A stretch of DNA of 45,829 nucleotides from CTSOIL-112 sp049291875 (GTDB taxonomy: Bacteria; Pseudomonadota; Gammaproteobacteria; Burkholderiales; Burkholderiaceae): positions 1 through 45,829 of the forward strand of contig JBATQE010000016.1 of the NCBI GenBank assembly GCA_049291875.1, given 5' to 3'. Under the pieces are notes generated by a model that was not told the origin of the DNA, did no database searches, and worked only from the letters and a program-made list of their open reading frames with translations. Of this stretch, positions 26,233 to 32,922 are shown one piece after another. Each line of letters opens with the position of its first letter. Position 1 is the stretch's first letter. The position numbers and the translations under genes are program-made.

Positions 26233-26260
26233 ACGTCTATTCAAATGGCTCACCGAGCCG

Positions 26261-26770
26261 ATGCACGATGTGCACTATCTTTGGTTGAACAAGCGGTCAC
26301 ACATTTTTGGCGGTCAACTGGTGTATGCCGTGCTGGTACTGCTCCAGCCGGTCATTATGATTGGCACGGTGCAGACGGCGATCAGTCGATTTGACGATAT
26401 TTACGGGGGCTGGACGCAGGTGCTGGGTGCAGTGACGTTCATTGCACTGCTGTTGCTCATTGCCGATGGCCGGCTATCGTATGCTGATTGGTCCAAACAC
26501 AATGGTCTGAGTGCCCTGCGCATCAGTGTTTGGCTGGCGCGTATGCGGCATTGGCTGTATGGCGTGTGCGCACTGTGGTCGATCGGCTTGATGTCCACGG
26601 CTCAAGCGGAAAGCGGGCTGGTGAGCATGTTGCTGTATATGTTCTATTTTGGCGCACATGCTGGGGTGCCGATCGCATTGTTCATACTCGATAGCTGTCA
26701 GATCAATCAACGGCAAAAAGTGGAATGGCAACGCACCCAAAGAATCGAGGTGTGCGATGCAACTGTATGA
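26261..26770 (+). CDS. Four-helix membrane protein of the lysis region
   Basis: 169 residues from ATG 26261, or 181 if the ATT at 26225 is used. Hydrophobic segments at about 18-40, 50-68, 96-114 and 118-142 predict four membrane helices. The place between tail fibre and a holin-like gene, and the 14 bp overlap with that gene, put it in the lysis module, as holin, antiholin or holin partner. The ATG at 26261 has no ribosome site, whereas ATT 26225 has a strong one. No family recognised. Confidence 0.65.
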   Translation: MHDVHYLWLNKRSHIFGGQLVYAVLVLLQPVIMIGTVQTAISRFDDIYGGWTQVLGAVTFIALLLLIADGRLSYADWSKHNGLSALRISVWLARMRHWLYGVCALWSIGLMSTAQAESGLVSMLLYMFYFGAHAGVPIALFILDSCQINQRQKVEWQRTQRIEVCDATV

Positions 26771-27152
26771 GCAAATCGTCGCGCTCAATGTGGTCAAATC
26801 TGTGTTGCTGAGCATCGCCATCAGTGTGTTTTTCTCAGCGGTGCGCACCGGCATGGCACTGCAAAACAAGCACAATCTGGTGCACAGCTCCGTTGCCGTG
26901 TTTTGGCTGGATCAGCTCACGGGCGTGGCGGCGGGGCTGTTGAGTTACGCGCTTCTGCACGACTGGTTTGCGCAGGATAAGCCGTTTTCTCAATTGGCGA
27001 TTATTGGCATCGCCGCATTCACCTCGGCAGAATTGCTGTCGGTGGCCAAAGTAGGCGTGATTCGCTGGCTGCGCGCGCGCATTGCAGCTTTGGCTGGTGT
27101 GCCGATACTGGAGCAGAAAATCGATCCGAACCATGAAGGGGGTGAGTCATGA
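26757..27152 (+). CDS. Probable holin (three membrane segments)
   Basis: 131 residues from ATG 26757, with GAGG 6 bases upstream; the in-frame start at 26649 lies within the previous gene. Three hydrophobic segments (about 12-33, 45-67, 75-96) and a basic C-terminus fit a class I / LydA-like holin, which opens the inner membrane and triggers lysis. It overlaps Rz by ATGA. The preceding four-helix protein could be the holin instead; the two may act together. Confidence 0.65.
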   Translation: MQLYEQIVALNVVKSVLLSIAISVFFSAVRTGMALQNKHNLVHSSVAVFWLDQLTGVAAGLLSYALLHDWFAQDKPFSQLAIIGIAAFTSAELLSVAKVGVIRWLRARIAALAGVPILEQKIDPNHEGGES

Positions 27153-27724
27153 TGCCGATCATGCTGTGGTACTGGGTCAGTCGTGCGCGGGGCTTATTGC
27201 GCAATCGTTGGTTTTGGATCACTGTGGCCGTGGCAGGCATGGCCTTAGCCGGCTGGCGCTGGCATGTGAATACCGTGGATGCGGCAGTACAGGCCAACAC
27301 TGCCATGCTCACAGCCCAGTTTGAGCAAGCCAAACGCGACGCGATACAGGCCGAGGCCGAACGCTCGCAAACCATCATCAACCACATCAAAGGTGACTAC
27401 GATGCACAAATCAACACACTCAATGAACGCGCGACGCGTCTGCTCGCTGATAGCCGCGCTGGCACTGTCCGCCTGCGCGTCCCCGTCAAATCCTGCCCCG
27501 TCGTCGGAGGCGACGAGGGCGGCACTGAACCAAATACCGCAGGAATGGCTACGACGACACGAGCCGAACTATCTGACGACGCTAACCGATTTTTTATCGG
27601 ACAAGCCGATCGAGCGGACAAAGAAGCCATCGAACACAACCGGCTCGTCACTTTGATTGAAGCGATCCGCAGTGGTAAAACCGACCTCAAAACGCTGGAC
27701 GAAATTCAGACTGAAAAACCCTAA
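27149..27724 (+). CDS. Rz: Inner-membrane spanin (Rz-like)
   Basis: 191 residues. One membrane anchor at about 20-40 (WFWITVAVAGMALAGW), then a long charged periplasmic helix with coiled-coil character (AQFEQAKRDAIQAEAERSQT). This is the i-spanin layout: it pairs with the outer-membrane lipoprotein Rz1 and fuses the two membranes at the last step of lysis. It is longer than the usual 150 residues. It contains the whole Rz1 gene in another frame. Confidence 0.85.
   Translation: MMPIMLWYWVSRARGLLRNRWFWITVAVAGMALAGWRWHVNTVDAAVQANTAMLTAQFEQAKRDAIQAEAERSQTIINHIKGDYDAQINTLNERATRLLADSRAGTVRLRVPVKSCPVVGGDEGGTEPNTAGMATTTRAELSDDANRFFIGQADRADKEAIEHNRLVTLIEAIRSGKTDLKTLDEIQTEKP
27423..27656 (+). CDS. Rz1: Outer-membrane spanin lipoprotein Rz1, embedded in Rz
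   Basis: 77 residues from ATG 27423, entirely inside Rz in the +1 frame. Short basic start (MNARRVCS), hydrophobic stretch and lipobox LSAC give a signal-peptidase II site with C18 as lipidated cysteine, followed by a proline/serine-rich region. This is the classic embedded spanin pair of lambda type. Another ATG at 27402 would add seven residues. After cleavage the mature protein has about 60 residues. Confidence 0.82.
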   Translation: MNARRVCSLIAALALSACASPSNPAPSSEATRAALNQIPQEWLRRHEPNYLTTLTDFLSDKPIERTKKPSNTTGSSL

Positions 27725-27783
27725 ACACTTCATCTAAAACAAACTCCACGCCGGTGTAATCCCCCATTACATAGGAGTTTGAC

Positions 27784-28311
27784 ATGACTAAACCCCGATT
27801 CCCGGTGCCACCGCTACGTGTCGGCTATCTCAAACTGCGCACCGCAGGGCTTTCCTCTTCCAAAGCCGCGACTTTCGGCATGGTGCGTCGCAATCCAGAC
27901 GGATCGCCGCGCGCGCATCAGGGCGTAGACTTAGCCGTTGACAATGGCTACCGATGCTATGCCGTAGATGATGGGATCGTCACCCGAGTCGAGCGTGGCA
28001 ATGATGGCTACGGCTGGATCGTGCAAATCAAATTAGACGATACCTACGACTATAAAAATCCGAGTGGTGTGGGGCAGTGTGGGCGCATCAGCGTGTTCTA
28101 CGCGCATTTATCAGACATTCGCGTACGCATTGGTCAACACATCGGTGCGGGTGAGGTCGTCGGATTGAGTGGCTCCAGTGGTAACGCGAAGGGGATGAGT
28201 GATATATCGAAAGGGTCGCATCTGCATTTTGAAGTGCGCACACAAGATCGCCCAAGCATGGGGCTGGCGGGACGGATTGATCCGTTACAGTTTTTTTATT
28301 TGGATGAATAA
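27784..28311 (+). CDS. M23-family peptidoglycan endopeptidase (endolysin)
   Basis: 175 residues. The LytM/M23 zinc site is complete: HQGVD (H45, D49), H108 in YAHLS and HLH (H146, H148). The family cuts peptide cross-bridges in peptidoglycan. No signal peptide or membrane segment is seen, so it needs the holin for release. It stands after the spanins, the reverse of the lambda order. ATAGGAG lies upstream and a strong terminator follows within the stop region, marking the end of the late operon. Confidence 0.88.
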   Translation: MTKPRFPVPPLRVGYLKLRTAGLSSSKAATFGMVRRNPDGSPRAHQGVDLAVDNGYRCYAVDDGIVTRVERGNDGYGWIVQIKLDDTYDYKNPSGVGQCGRISVFYAHLSDIRVRIGQHIGAGEVVGLSGSSGNAKGMSDISKGSHLHFEVRTQDRPSMGLAGRIDPLQFFYLDE

Positions 28312-28334
28312 AAGCGGGACAATTGTCCCGCTTT
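28311..28334. terminator. Bidirectional terminator ending the late region
   Basis: AAAGCGGGAC (28311-28320) pairs with GTCCCGCTTT (28325-28334) around AATT. The A-run before and T-run after make it work on both strands. It insulates the late operon from the lysogeny region. Confidence 0.88.
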
Positions 28335-28371
28335 TATGCAGTTAACAATTAACGCGGGAAACTGCGACAGT

Positions 28372-28429
28372 GTTCACATACTTGTTCCCACTGGCCTTTA
28401 CGAAAACGCCAGTAAGAACATACGTGAAC
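28372..28429. repeat. Nested inverted repeat
   Basis: GTTCAC (28372-28377) pairs with GTGAAC (28424-28429), enclosing ACTGGC (28390-28395) and GCCAGT (28408-28413). The arms between are unpaired or only partly paired. It lies in a gene-free stretch and may be an operator or part of an RNA; no function can be assigned. Confidence 0.4.
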
Positions 28430-28542
28430 CAGACGAGGGAAAATATTACAAATTAACATTTTGTCCTCCTTTCATAGCTCTCAGGTTGACCAACCTTTTT
28501 CACCTTTCAACTCACATCTGTAAACAAATATGCGGTTATTGG

Positions 28543-28697
28543 TTGACCTTTTGGATCCGGAGTGACATAATTCCCAACTGCAATGATAGTTAAGAAGTTT
28601 CACAAAGGTATGAAGTTGGTTTACATATCCCAGTAGTTTTTGACGGCAATCAAAATCTACGTCCAAAAGGTCGGGTAATTATTTACTCGACTTTTTT
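28543..28697 (+). ncRNA. Candidate phage small RNA (promoter to terminator unit)
   Basis: TTGACC (28543-28548), a 17 bp spacer and CATAAT (28566-28571) form a good sigma-70 promoter. The intrinsic terminator is GTCGGGTAA (28670-28678), TTAT and TTACTCGAC (28683-28691) with one G-T pair, then six T. The predicted transcript is about 120 bases (~28578-28697) with no credible ORF beyond an 8-codon frame (MKLVYISQ) at 28609. CCAACT (28574-28579) can pair with AGTTGG (28614-28619). The 3' end runs antisense to the last codons of the ImmA gene. GGTTGACC at the -35 box is repeated at 28492-28499, a possible operator. Confidence 0.55.
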
Positions 28698-29227
28698 ACA
28701 TTCTTAATCCGATAAAGTGCTGATGAATAACTGCAACCACAGTGATTCATTAATCCATAGGGATCATCAAAATATTTAATAACGATTGATCTAGGCATTA
28801 AAATCGCTGCTCCGAGATTATTTGCTTGCCATTCAGTATCCTCAAAGCATTGATGATTACCGGCAAAGGAATCACGATTGAGCGTGAGATCATGTTTTAA
28901 TATAACGTGGCTCAACTCGTGAGCGATCGTGAATCTTGCACGACCATCGTTTTTCACAAGGTCATCATAGATGTCCTCACGAACGACTATAATTTGTTGA
29001 TCTGGATATACGCAAGCGGCAATCGAATTTAGTTCTTCTTTTGAACGAATAGCAAAATTGAAGCCCAATTTGGGAAATAAATCTTCCAACACTCTTTCTG
29101 CATCCAGTCTTCCATCCGTCATATACCCTAATTCGGTGAATATTTCGCATATATCCTCTGCAACGAACTCCAACTCGGCCGTGCTGGTGGCTTTAACCTT
29201 AAAACCTAAATTTCTGTATTTACTCAA
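28679..29227 (-). CDS. ImmA/IrrE-family metallopeptidase
   Basis: 182 residues from TTG at 29227, which is preceded by AAGGAG and overlaps the upstream stop; a longer frame from 29302 would run through the repressor gene. The zinc site is HELSH (H103, E104, H107) with E132 downstream (FEDTEWQANNLGAAIL), the usual ImmA/IrrE pattern. ImmA proteins cleave a partner Xre repressor to induce the element, as in ICEBs1. The partner is most likely the gene at 29220-29591, co-transcribed leftward. An alternative is a toxin-antitoxin-like pair. Confidence 0.82.
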   Translation of the reverse strand: MSKYRNLGFKVKATSTAELEFVAEDICEIFTELGYMTDGRLDAERVLEDLFPKLGFNFAIRSKEELNSIAACVYPDQQIIVVREDIYDDLVKNDGRARFTIAHELSHVILKHDLTLNRDSFAGNHQCFEDTEWQANNLGAAILMPRSIVIKYFDDPYGLMNHCGCSYSSALYRIKNVKKSSK

Positions 29228-29591
29228 TGTTATTCTCCTTTTTATAAATCCAATCTTGAAGTTTTTGTGGTAGTTCGCCTCCTTCTTCCAGTCTTCGTGC
29301 AAAAGCCGTTACAAATCCGCGGTTCGCCGAATTGAATGAATCAATCTTGACCGATTCATATGATTGACCCGCCGCTTCCTCAATTTGTTCGATCATTTCA
29401 ACGCTGGCACCTCGTGCTTTAAAATAATCAATCGTTGCATCTACATGCTTTCTAAGCAAAGTTTTTTCTCCGAATTCAATTCCGCTTAGATGCGCTGATG
29501 ACACACCTAATGCGTCAGCCATACTTTTCAGGCTCAAGCCAATAGTGGATCTAAAATTCCTAACAATCGCTCCGAATGGTGTTAAGTTCAT
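29220..29591 (-). CDS. Xre-family repressor, partner of the ImmA protease
   Basis: 123 residues. Helix-turn-helix at about 8-40 (AIVRNFRSTIGLSLKSMADA, then LGVSSAHLSGIEFGEK), with a helical C-terminus. The start ATG has AAGGAG(AGAG) upstream. It is divergent from umuD across a 130 bp gap, so it may repress both its own promoter and that of umuDC. Its stop overlaps the TTG start of the protease gene. The role as ImmR-type repressor is inferred from the pair. Confidence 0.78.
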   Translation of the reverse strand: MNLTPFGAIVRNFRSTIGLSLKSMADALGVSSAHLSGIEFGEKTLLRKHVDATIDYFKARGASVEMIEQIEEAAGQSYESVKIDSFNSANRGFVTAFARRLEEGGELPQKLQDWIYKKENNIE

Positions 29592-29643
29592 GATCTCTCT
29601 CCTTGTTAATGCACTAAAAGCCGTGCAGTTTGTTTAATTGGGG

Positions 29644-29716
29644 TAATGTTATCAAAAAAGAGAACAAGATGCAACATTAAAAGATAAGTTTGTGTATCTA
29701 TCCTAATGATGTATAA
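29644..29716 (+). promoter_or_regulatory. umuD promoter region with inverted repeat
   Basis: TAATGTT (29644-29650) and AACATTA (29673-29679) form a perfect 7 bp inverted repeat. A consensus -10 TATAAT, preceded by TG, lies at 29711-29716, only 7 bp before the ATG at 29724. No clear -35 and no canonical LexA box (CTGT-N8-ACAG) were found. The geometry implies a leaderless umuD mRNA. Confidence 0.5.
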
Positions 29717-29723
29717 TTTTCCC

Positions 29724-30194
29724 ATGAGTCAAAACTCTATTTTACTTCTACCGCGCGGTTTTTCCATTCCAGACAATGCCCAATGGGTCATTGCCGGAGA
29801 ACCACTGCCCATTCCGTTTGCACAGGATGCTGTGCAAGCGGGATTTCCATCGCCAGCGGCCCCGTATATCGAAGACACCATTGACCTCAACGACCTGCTG
29901 ATTGGTAATCAAGCGGCGACCTTTATGGTGCGGGTCCGGGGGGAATCACTGCTCAAACTCGGCGTATTTCCCAACGATCTCATGCTGGTTGATCGTTCAC
30001 TCGAGCCCAAGCAAATGGATCTGGTGCTGGTCGAGATGGATAACGCCTTCACTGTCAAAAAAATTGATTTGCGCGATATATCGCTCCATCCAGAGAATGA
30101 CGACTTCCCCATCATACGCCCGCATGAGTTCTCAGAGGTGCGTCTGGTCGGTGTGGTCACCTGGGTGCTAAAAAAAATGCATGGAGCGGTGTGA
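29724..30194 (+). CDS. umuD: UmuD-like self-cleaving polymerase V subunit
   Basis: 156 residues from ATG 29724. The LexA/UmuD fold is clear: cleavage site A39-G40 (QAG-FPSPA), catalytic serine S75 in VRGESLL, and lysine K112 in AFTVKKI. After RecA-stimulated cleavage, UmuD' activates UmuC for translesion synthesis. No DNA-binding domain, so it is not a repressor. The longer start at 29706 would place the -10 box inside the gene. No Shine-Dalgarno is present. The stop overlaps the umuC start. Confidence 0.9.
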   Translation: MSQNSILLLPRGFSIPDNAQWVIAGEPLPIPFAQDAVQAGFPSPAAPYIEDTIDLNDLLIGNQAATFMVRVRGESLLKLGVFPNDLMLVDRSLEPKQMDLVLVEMDNAFTVKKIDLRDISLHPENDDFPIIRPHEFSEVRLVGVVTWVLKKMHGAV

Positions 30195-31462
30195 TGTTCG
30201 CGCTGATCGACGGCAATAGTTTTTATGCCTCGTGTGAACGGGTGTTTCGCCCCGATTTACGCACCACACCGATCGTCGTATTATCAAACAATGACGGCTG
30301 TGTCATCACCCGTACCGCTGAAGCCAAAGCGCTCGGTATCAAAATGGGTGAGCCGTTTTTCAAAATCAAACATCTGGTGCAACAGCACGGACTGGTGGTT
30401 TTTTCCAGCAACTATGCCCTGTATGGCGATCTATCACGCCGCATGATGCAGTCCATTGCCTCTCTGGTACCGCGTATCGAGGTTTATTCCATTGACGAAT
30501 GCTTTGCCGATGTGTCCGGTATGAGTCGCATCGCGTCGCTGGCCGATTTGGGACGGCAGATACGAACGCGTGTGCATCAATGGGTCGGCATACCGACCTG
30601 CGTCGGCATCGCGCCGACCAAAACCCTTGCCAAGTTTTGCAACCATTTGGCCAAACGTCATCCGTCCCTCAATGGGGTGGTCGTTTGGTCGGATTGGAAG
30701 CCTGAAATTCAAAGGCGTGCGCTCGATTCTGAGCCGGTGGGTGAAGTGTGGGGCATCGGTCGGCGTATCTCTGAGCAAATGAATCGCATGGGGATACAAA
30801 CAGCGGGGGACTTGCAACGTTACCCCGTGGCCGACATACGCAAGCACTTTGGCGTGGTCGTTGAACGCACGCATAGAGAACTCAATGGAATTGCTTGCGC
30901 TGACCTTGAGATCGCCCCACCTGATAAGCAACAAATCATCCGCAGTCGCAGTTTCGGCACAGCGGTGACCGAGCTGGATGGTTTGCGTGCCGCATTGAGC
31001 CATCATGTGGCAGAGGCGGCCCATGATTTGCGCGCGCAAAATGGGGTCTGTCATCAGGTCGGTGTACTATTGCACACCAACCGATTCCGTGAGGACGACC
31101 CGCAATACTACTTTTCGGATAGCCGACCAATCGTCGCCGGGACGGCGGATACGCGGCTGATCAATCAAACCGCGCAGGGCTTGCTCAAGTTGGGATTCAA
31201 AACGGGCTATAAATATAAGAAATGCGGCGTGGTACTGACCGCGATCGAGTCGATCAATGCCCCACAACAATTGGATTTTCTCAATGAAGGGGATGATGAA
31301 CGCTCACAAGCACTGATGCAGTCGATCGATGCGCTCAATGCGCGCTTTGGACGTGGGGCGGTGCGCATGGGCACACAGTTGCTCGATGAGACGTGGCGCA
31401 TGAAGCGAGATCAATTATCACCATGCTACACCACACGACTGACCGACTTACTCACCCTCTGA
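30194..31462 (+). CDS. umuC: UmuC, catalytic subunit of DNA polymerase V
   Basis: 422 residues, full length for UmuC, a Y-family translesion polymerase. The N-terminus ALIDGNSFYASCERVF and the palm motif SIDECFADVSG carry the metal-binding acidic residues; the C-terminal UmuC domain includes RPIVAGTADTRLINQ. The ATG at 30194 overlaps the umuD stop (TGATG); a GTG one codon earlier is possible. Carriage by the phage would raise mutation and damage tolerance in lysogens or during infection. Confidence 0.95.
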   Translation: MFALIDGNSFYASCERVFRPDLRTTPIVVLSNNDGCVITRTAEAKALGIKMGEPFFKIKHLVQQHGLVVFSSNYALYGDLSRRMMQSIASLVPRIEVYSIDECFADVSGMSRIASLADLGRQIRTRVHQWVGIPTCVGIAPTKTLAKFCNHLAKRHPSLNGVVVWSDWKPEIQRRALDSEPVGEVWGIGRRISEQMNRMGIQTAGDLQRYPVADIRKHFGVVVERTHRELNGIACADLEIAPPDKQQIIRSRSFGTAVTELDGLRAALSHHVAEAAHDLRAQNGVCHQVGVLLHTNRFREDDPQYYFSDSRPIVAGTADTRLINQTAQGLLKLGFKTGYKYKKCGVVLTAIESINAPQQLDFLNEGDDERSQALMQSIDALNARFGRGAVRMGTQLLDETWRMKRDQLSPCYTTRLTDLLTL

Positions 31463-31822
31463 TTTTTTCAACACCACGCGGTCTATAAACCGGCGCAGTT
31501 CGTCGCGCTGATCCTGCGGCAATTCAGCGATACCGTGTAGGGTCTCCTGCCATTCGGGGCTGATGGGCGGGATGATCGGAATGGCTTCATACTCAATGTC
31601 TGGATTCCCTATCAGCATCGAGCCGCGCCCCGTCCCCAGCCATTCAAAACTCACATCCAGTAGTAGTGAAAGCGCGACCAAGTTCTCCAAACTGGGTGAA
31701 TTCTGACTCCTCTCCCAATCTGATACGCTGGTTTGCGTAATACCCAACTCTATCGCTAACCATTTCTGGCTTCGATTCCGATGGTATCGGGCGAGCTTAA
31801 TTCTTTGTCCAATATTATTCAT
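31448..31822 (-). CDS. CI-like repressor (Xre family), leftward
   Basis: 124 residues. An N-terminal HTH at about 6-60 (GQRIKLARYHRNRSQKWLAI; ELGITQTSVSDWERSQNSPS) is followed by a short acidic linker and a helical C-terminus. There is no LexA-type peptidase domain, so SOS self-cleavage is not expected. The gene faces a Cro-like gene across 99 bp with three operator-like sites, the usual lysis-lysogeny switch. Its 3' end overlaps the end of umuC by 15 bp. Confidence 0.82.
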   Translation of the reverse strand: MNNIGQRIKLARYHRNRSQKWLAIELGITQTSVSDWERSQNSPSLENLVALSLLLDVSFEWLGTGRGSMLIGNPDIEYEAIPIIPPISPEWQETLHGIAELPQDQRDELRRFIDRVVLKKSEGE

Positions 31823-31840
31823 AACAGCATTTTATCAAAA

Positions 31841-31906
31841 AATAGGCTAAACCTATTGACATACAGGTAATAACTATATTATTCTTTAAATAAAGGTAAA
31901 ACCTAT
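31841..31906. promoter_or_regulatory. Three operator-like sites and promoter of the CI/Cro switch
   Basis: AATAGG-CTAAA-CCTATT (31841-31857) is a perfect palindrome. A close relative, AAAGGTAAAACCTAT (31892-31906), and a weaker one, CAGGTAATAACTATA (31864-31878), share the GG-N-TAA core, with offsets of 21 and 29 bp. TTGACA (31856-31861) overlaps the first site, and TATTAT (31877-31882) follows at 15 bp, shorter than the ideal 17. The arrangement resembles a lambda-like right operator. It lies between two divergent repressor genes. Confidence 0.7.
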
Positions 31907-31921
31907 ATTGAGGAATATCAA

Positions 31922-32206
31922 ATGAAAAACCTAAAAACAATCCGAAAAAAACGAGGCATTACTCAGGGTGAGTTGGCCCATCAAGCCGGCTGTACTCAAA
32001 CACATGTGTCTGATATTGAGAATGGAATTCATGCCCCGTCTATAGCTCTTGCTGAAAAATTTGCTGATATTTTGAAAGTCTCCATCGATCAACTATTGGA
32101 TCGAACCTCAACCACGAACCAACAGGTCACACCAGAAGATGGGTGGAATGTACCCCCGCAGGTGGTATCTGAAGGGGTGGAATGTACCCCCGCAGGTGGC
32201 ATCTGA
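31922..32206 (+). CDS. Cro-like Xre-family regulator
   Basis: 94 residues. HTH_3 domain at about 3-60 (KTIRKKRGITQGELAHQAGC, TQTHVSDIENG), with GAGG 9 bases upstream of the ATG. Residues 1-~70 are the domain; the rest is a variable tail encoded by the first 34 bp repeats (32141 on), and the frame stops in the second repeat. It faces the CI-like gene and is the first gene of the rightward early transcript. Confidence 0.82.
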   Translation: MKNLKTIRKKRGITQGELAHQAGCTQTHVSDIENGIHAPSIALAEKFADILKVSIDQLLDRTSTTNQQVTPEDGWNVPPQVVSEGVECTPAGGI

Positions 32207-32236
32207 GGGGGTGGAATGTACCCCCTCAGGTAGTCC
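32141..32236 (+). repeat. 34 bp tandem repeat, nearly three copies
   Basis: Units start at 32141, 32175 and 32209. Units 1 and 2 agree at 32 of 34 bases; unit 3 is partial (to ~32236). Each contains GGGTGGAATGTACCCCC, in which GGGGT and ACCCC can form a hairpin. A 34-base period is not a multiple of three, so the reading frame changes from unit to unit and the DNA, not the protein, is conserved. Possible roles are a set of protein-binding sites or RNA hairpins controlling the antirepressor gene. Confidence 0.85.
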
Positions 32237-32287
32237 TTGCTAGAGGGTAATAAGCGTAGTTTTCCTTTTTTAACTGAGGAGCAAAAA

Positions 32288-32815
32288 ATGAGCATCAACC
32301 AACTTAAAAATTATCTTTTCCAAAAAAATAATGTGCGCACCTGTGAAATGAACCAAGAGCCTTGGTTTGTGGCTACTGATATTTGCGACTGCTTAGAGAT
32401 CAAGGATTACAAGCAAGCCATTAATTCTCTTGAAGACTACCAAACGGGGTTAATTAGTTTGGATGTTAGTTCATCCAATGGGGTTATACAACGTCGAGAA
32501 GTGATTGCCGTGAATGAATCTGGTTTGTACGCCTTGATATTTAAATCTCGCAAATCCTCCGCCAAAACCTTTCAACGTTGGGTCACCTGTGAAGTTCTGC
32601 CATCTATTCGTAAAACAGGTGGATATGGCAAAGCAAAAGCAAAAAATGCCGACATCACACAATGGACACGCATGGTAAAAATGTATCAAGACTGCAAAAG
32701 CCAAGCCCTGCGTAATGAGTATAAAAAAATCATAGAGTTTTTCTGTAATGACCGAGGTTTGGATTTGCCGAATTTTGAAGCCTTGGCTAAAACTCAAGGC
32801 GACCTGCTTGATTAA
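32288..32815 (+). CDS. BRO-N domain protein, probable antirepressor
   Basis: 175 residues from ATG 32288, with GAGGAG 6 bases upstream. The BRO-N fold is visible in the order LKNYLFQKNNVRTCEMNQEP, WFVATDICDCLEIKDYKQAI, VIAVNESGLYALIFKSRKSS and AKTFQRWVTCEVLPSIRKTG. Such proteins are frequent phage antirepressors or DNA-binding regulators. The C-terminal ~55 residues are helical and unassigned. It follows the 34 bp repeats and the Cro-like gene, which suits a switch regulator. Confidence 0.85.
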   Translation: MSINQLKNYLFQKNNVRTCEMNQEPWFVATDICDCLEIKDYKQAINSLEDYQTGLISLDVSSSNGVIQRREVIAVNESGLYALIFKSRKSSAKTFQRWVTCEVLPSIRKTGGYGKAKAKNADITQWTRMVKMYQDCKSQALRNEYKKIIEFFCNDRGLDLPNFEALAKTQGDLLD

Positions 32816-32817
32816 AA

Positions 32818-32845
32818 AGCCGCCCTCCATGAGGGCAGGGCGGCT
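32818..32845 (-). terminator. Strong hairpin, terminator for leftward transcripts
   Basis: AGCCGCCCT (32818-32826) pairs with AGGGCGGCT (32837-32845). The T-run follows on the minus strand only (CTTTTT), so it would stop leftward transcription; rightward it lacks a T-run and may be a processing or pausing structure. Confidence 0.6.
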
Positions 32846-32922
32846 CGGTACTGCGGCGTGGTAACCACAGTATCGACCCGTCAAAGAGATAACACAAATT
32901 AAAAATTGACGAGGAGTCACAG

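Noticed and set aside
28336..28593. 85-codon plus-strand frame
   Set aside because: Begins in the terminator arm, crosses the nested inverted repeat and the sRNA promoter, and has no ribosome site.
28679..29591. Calling the pair a HigBA-like toxin-antitoxin system
   Set aside because: The HELSH zinc site and length fit ImmA/IrrE; no RelE/HigB-like toxin is seen, though a toxin-like use cannot be fully excluded.
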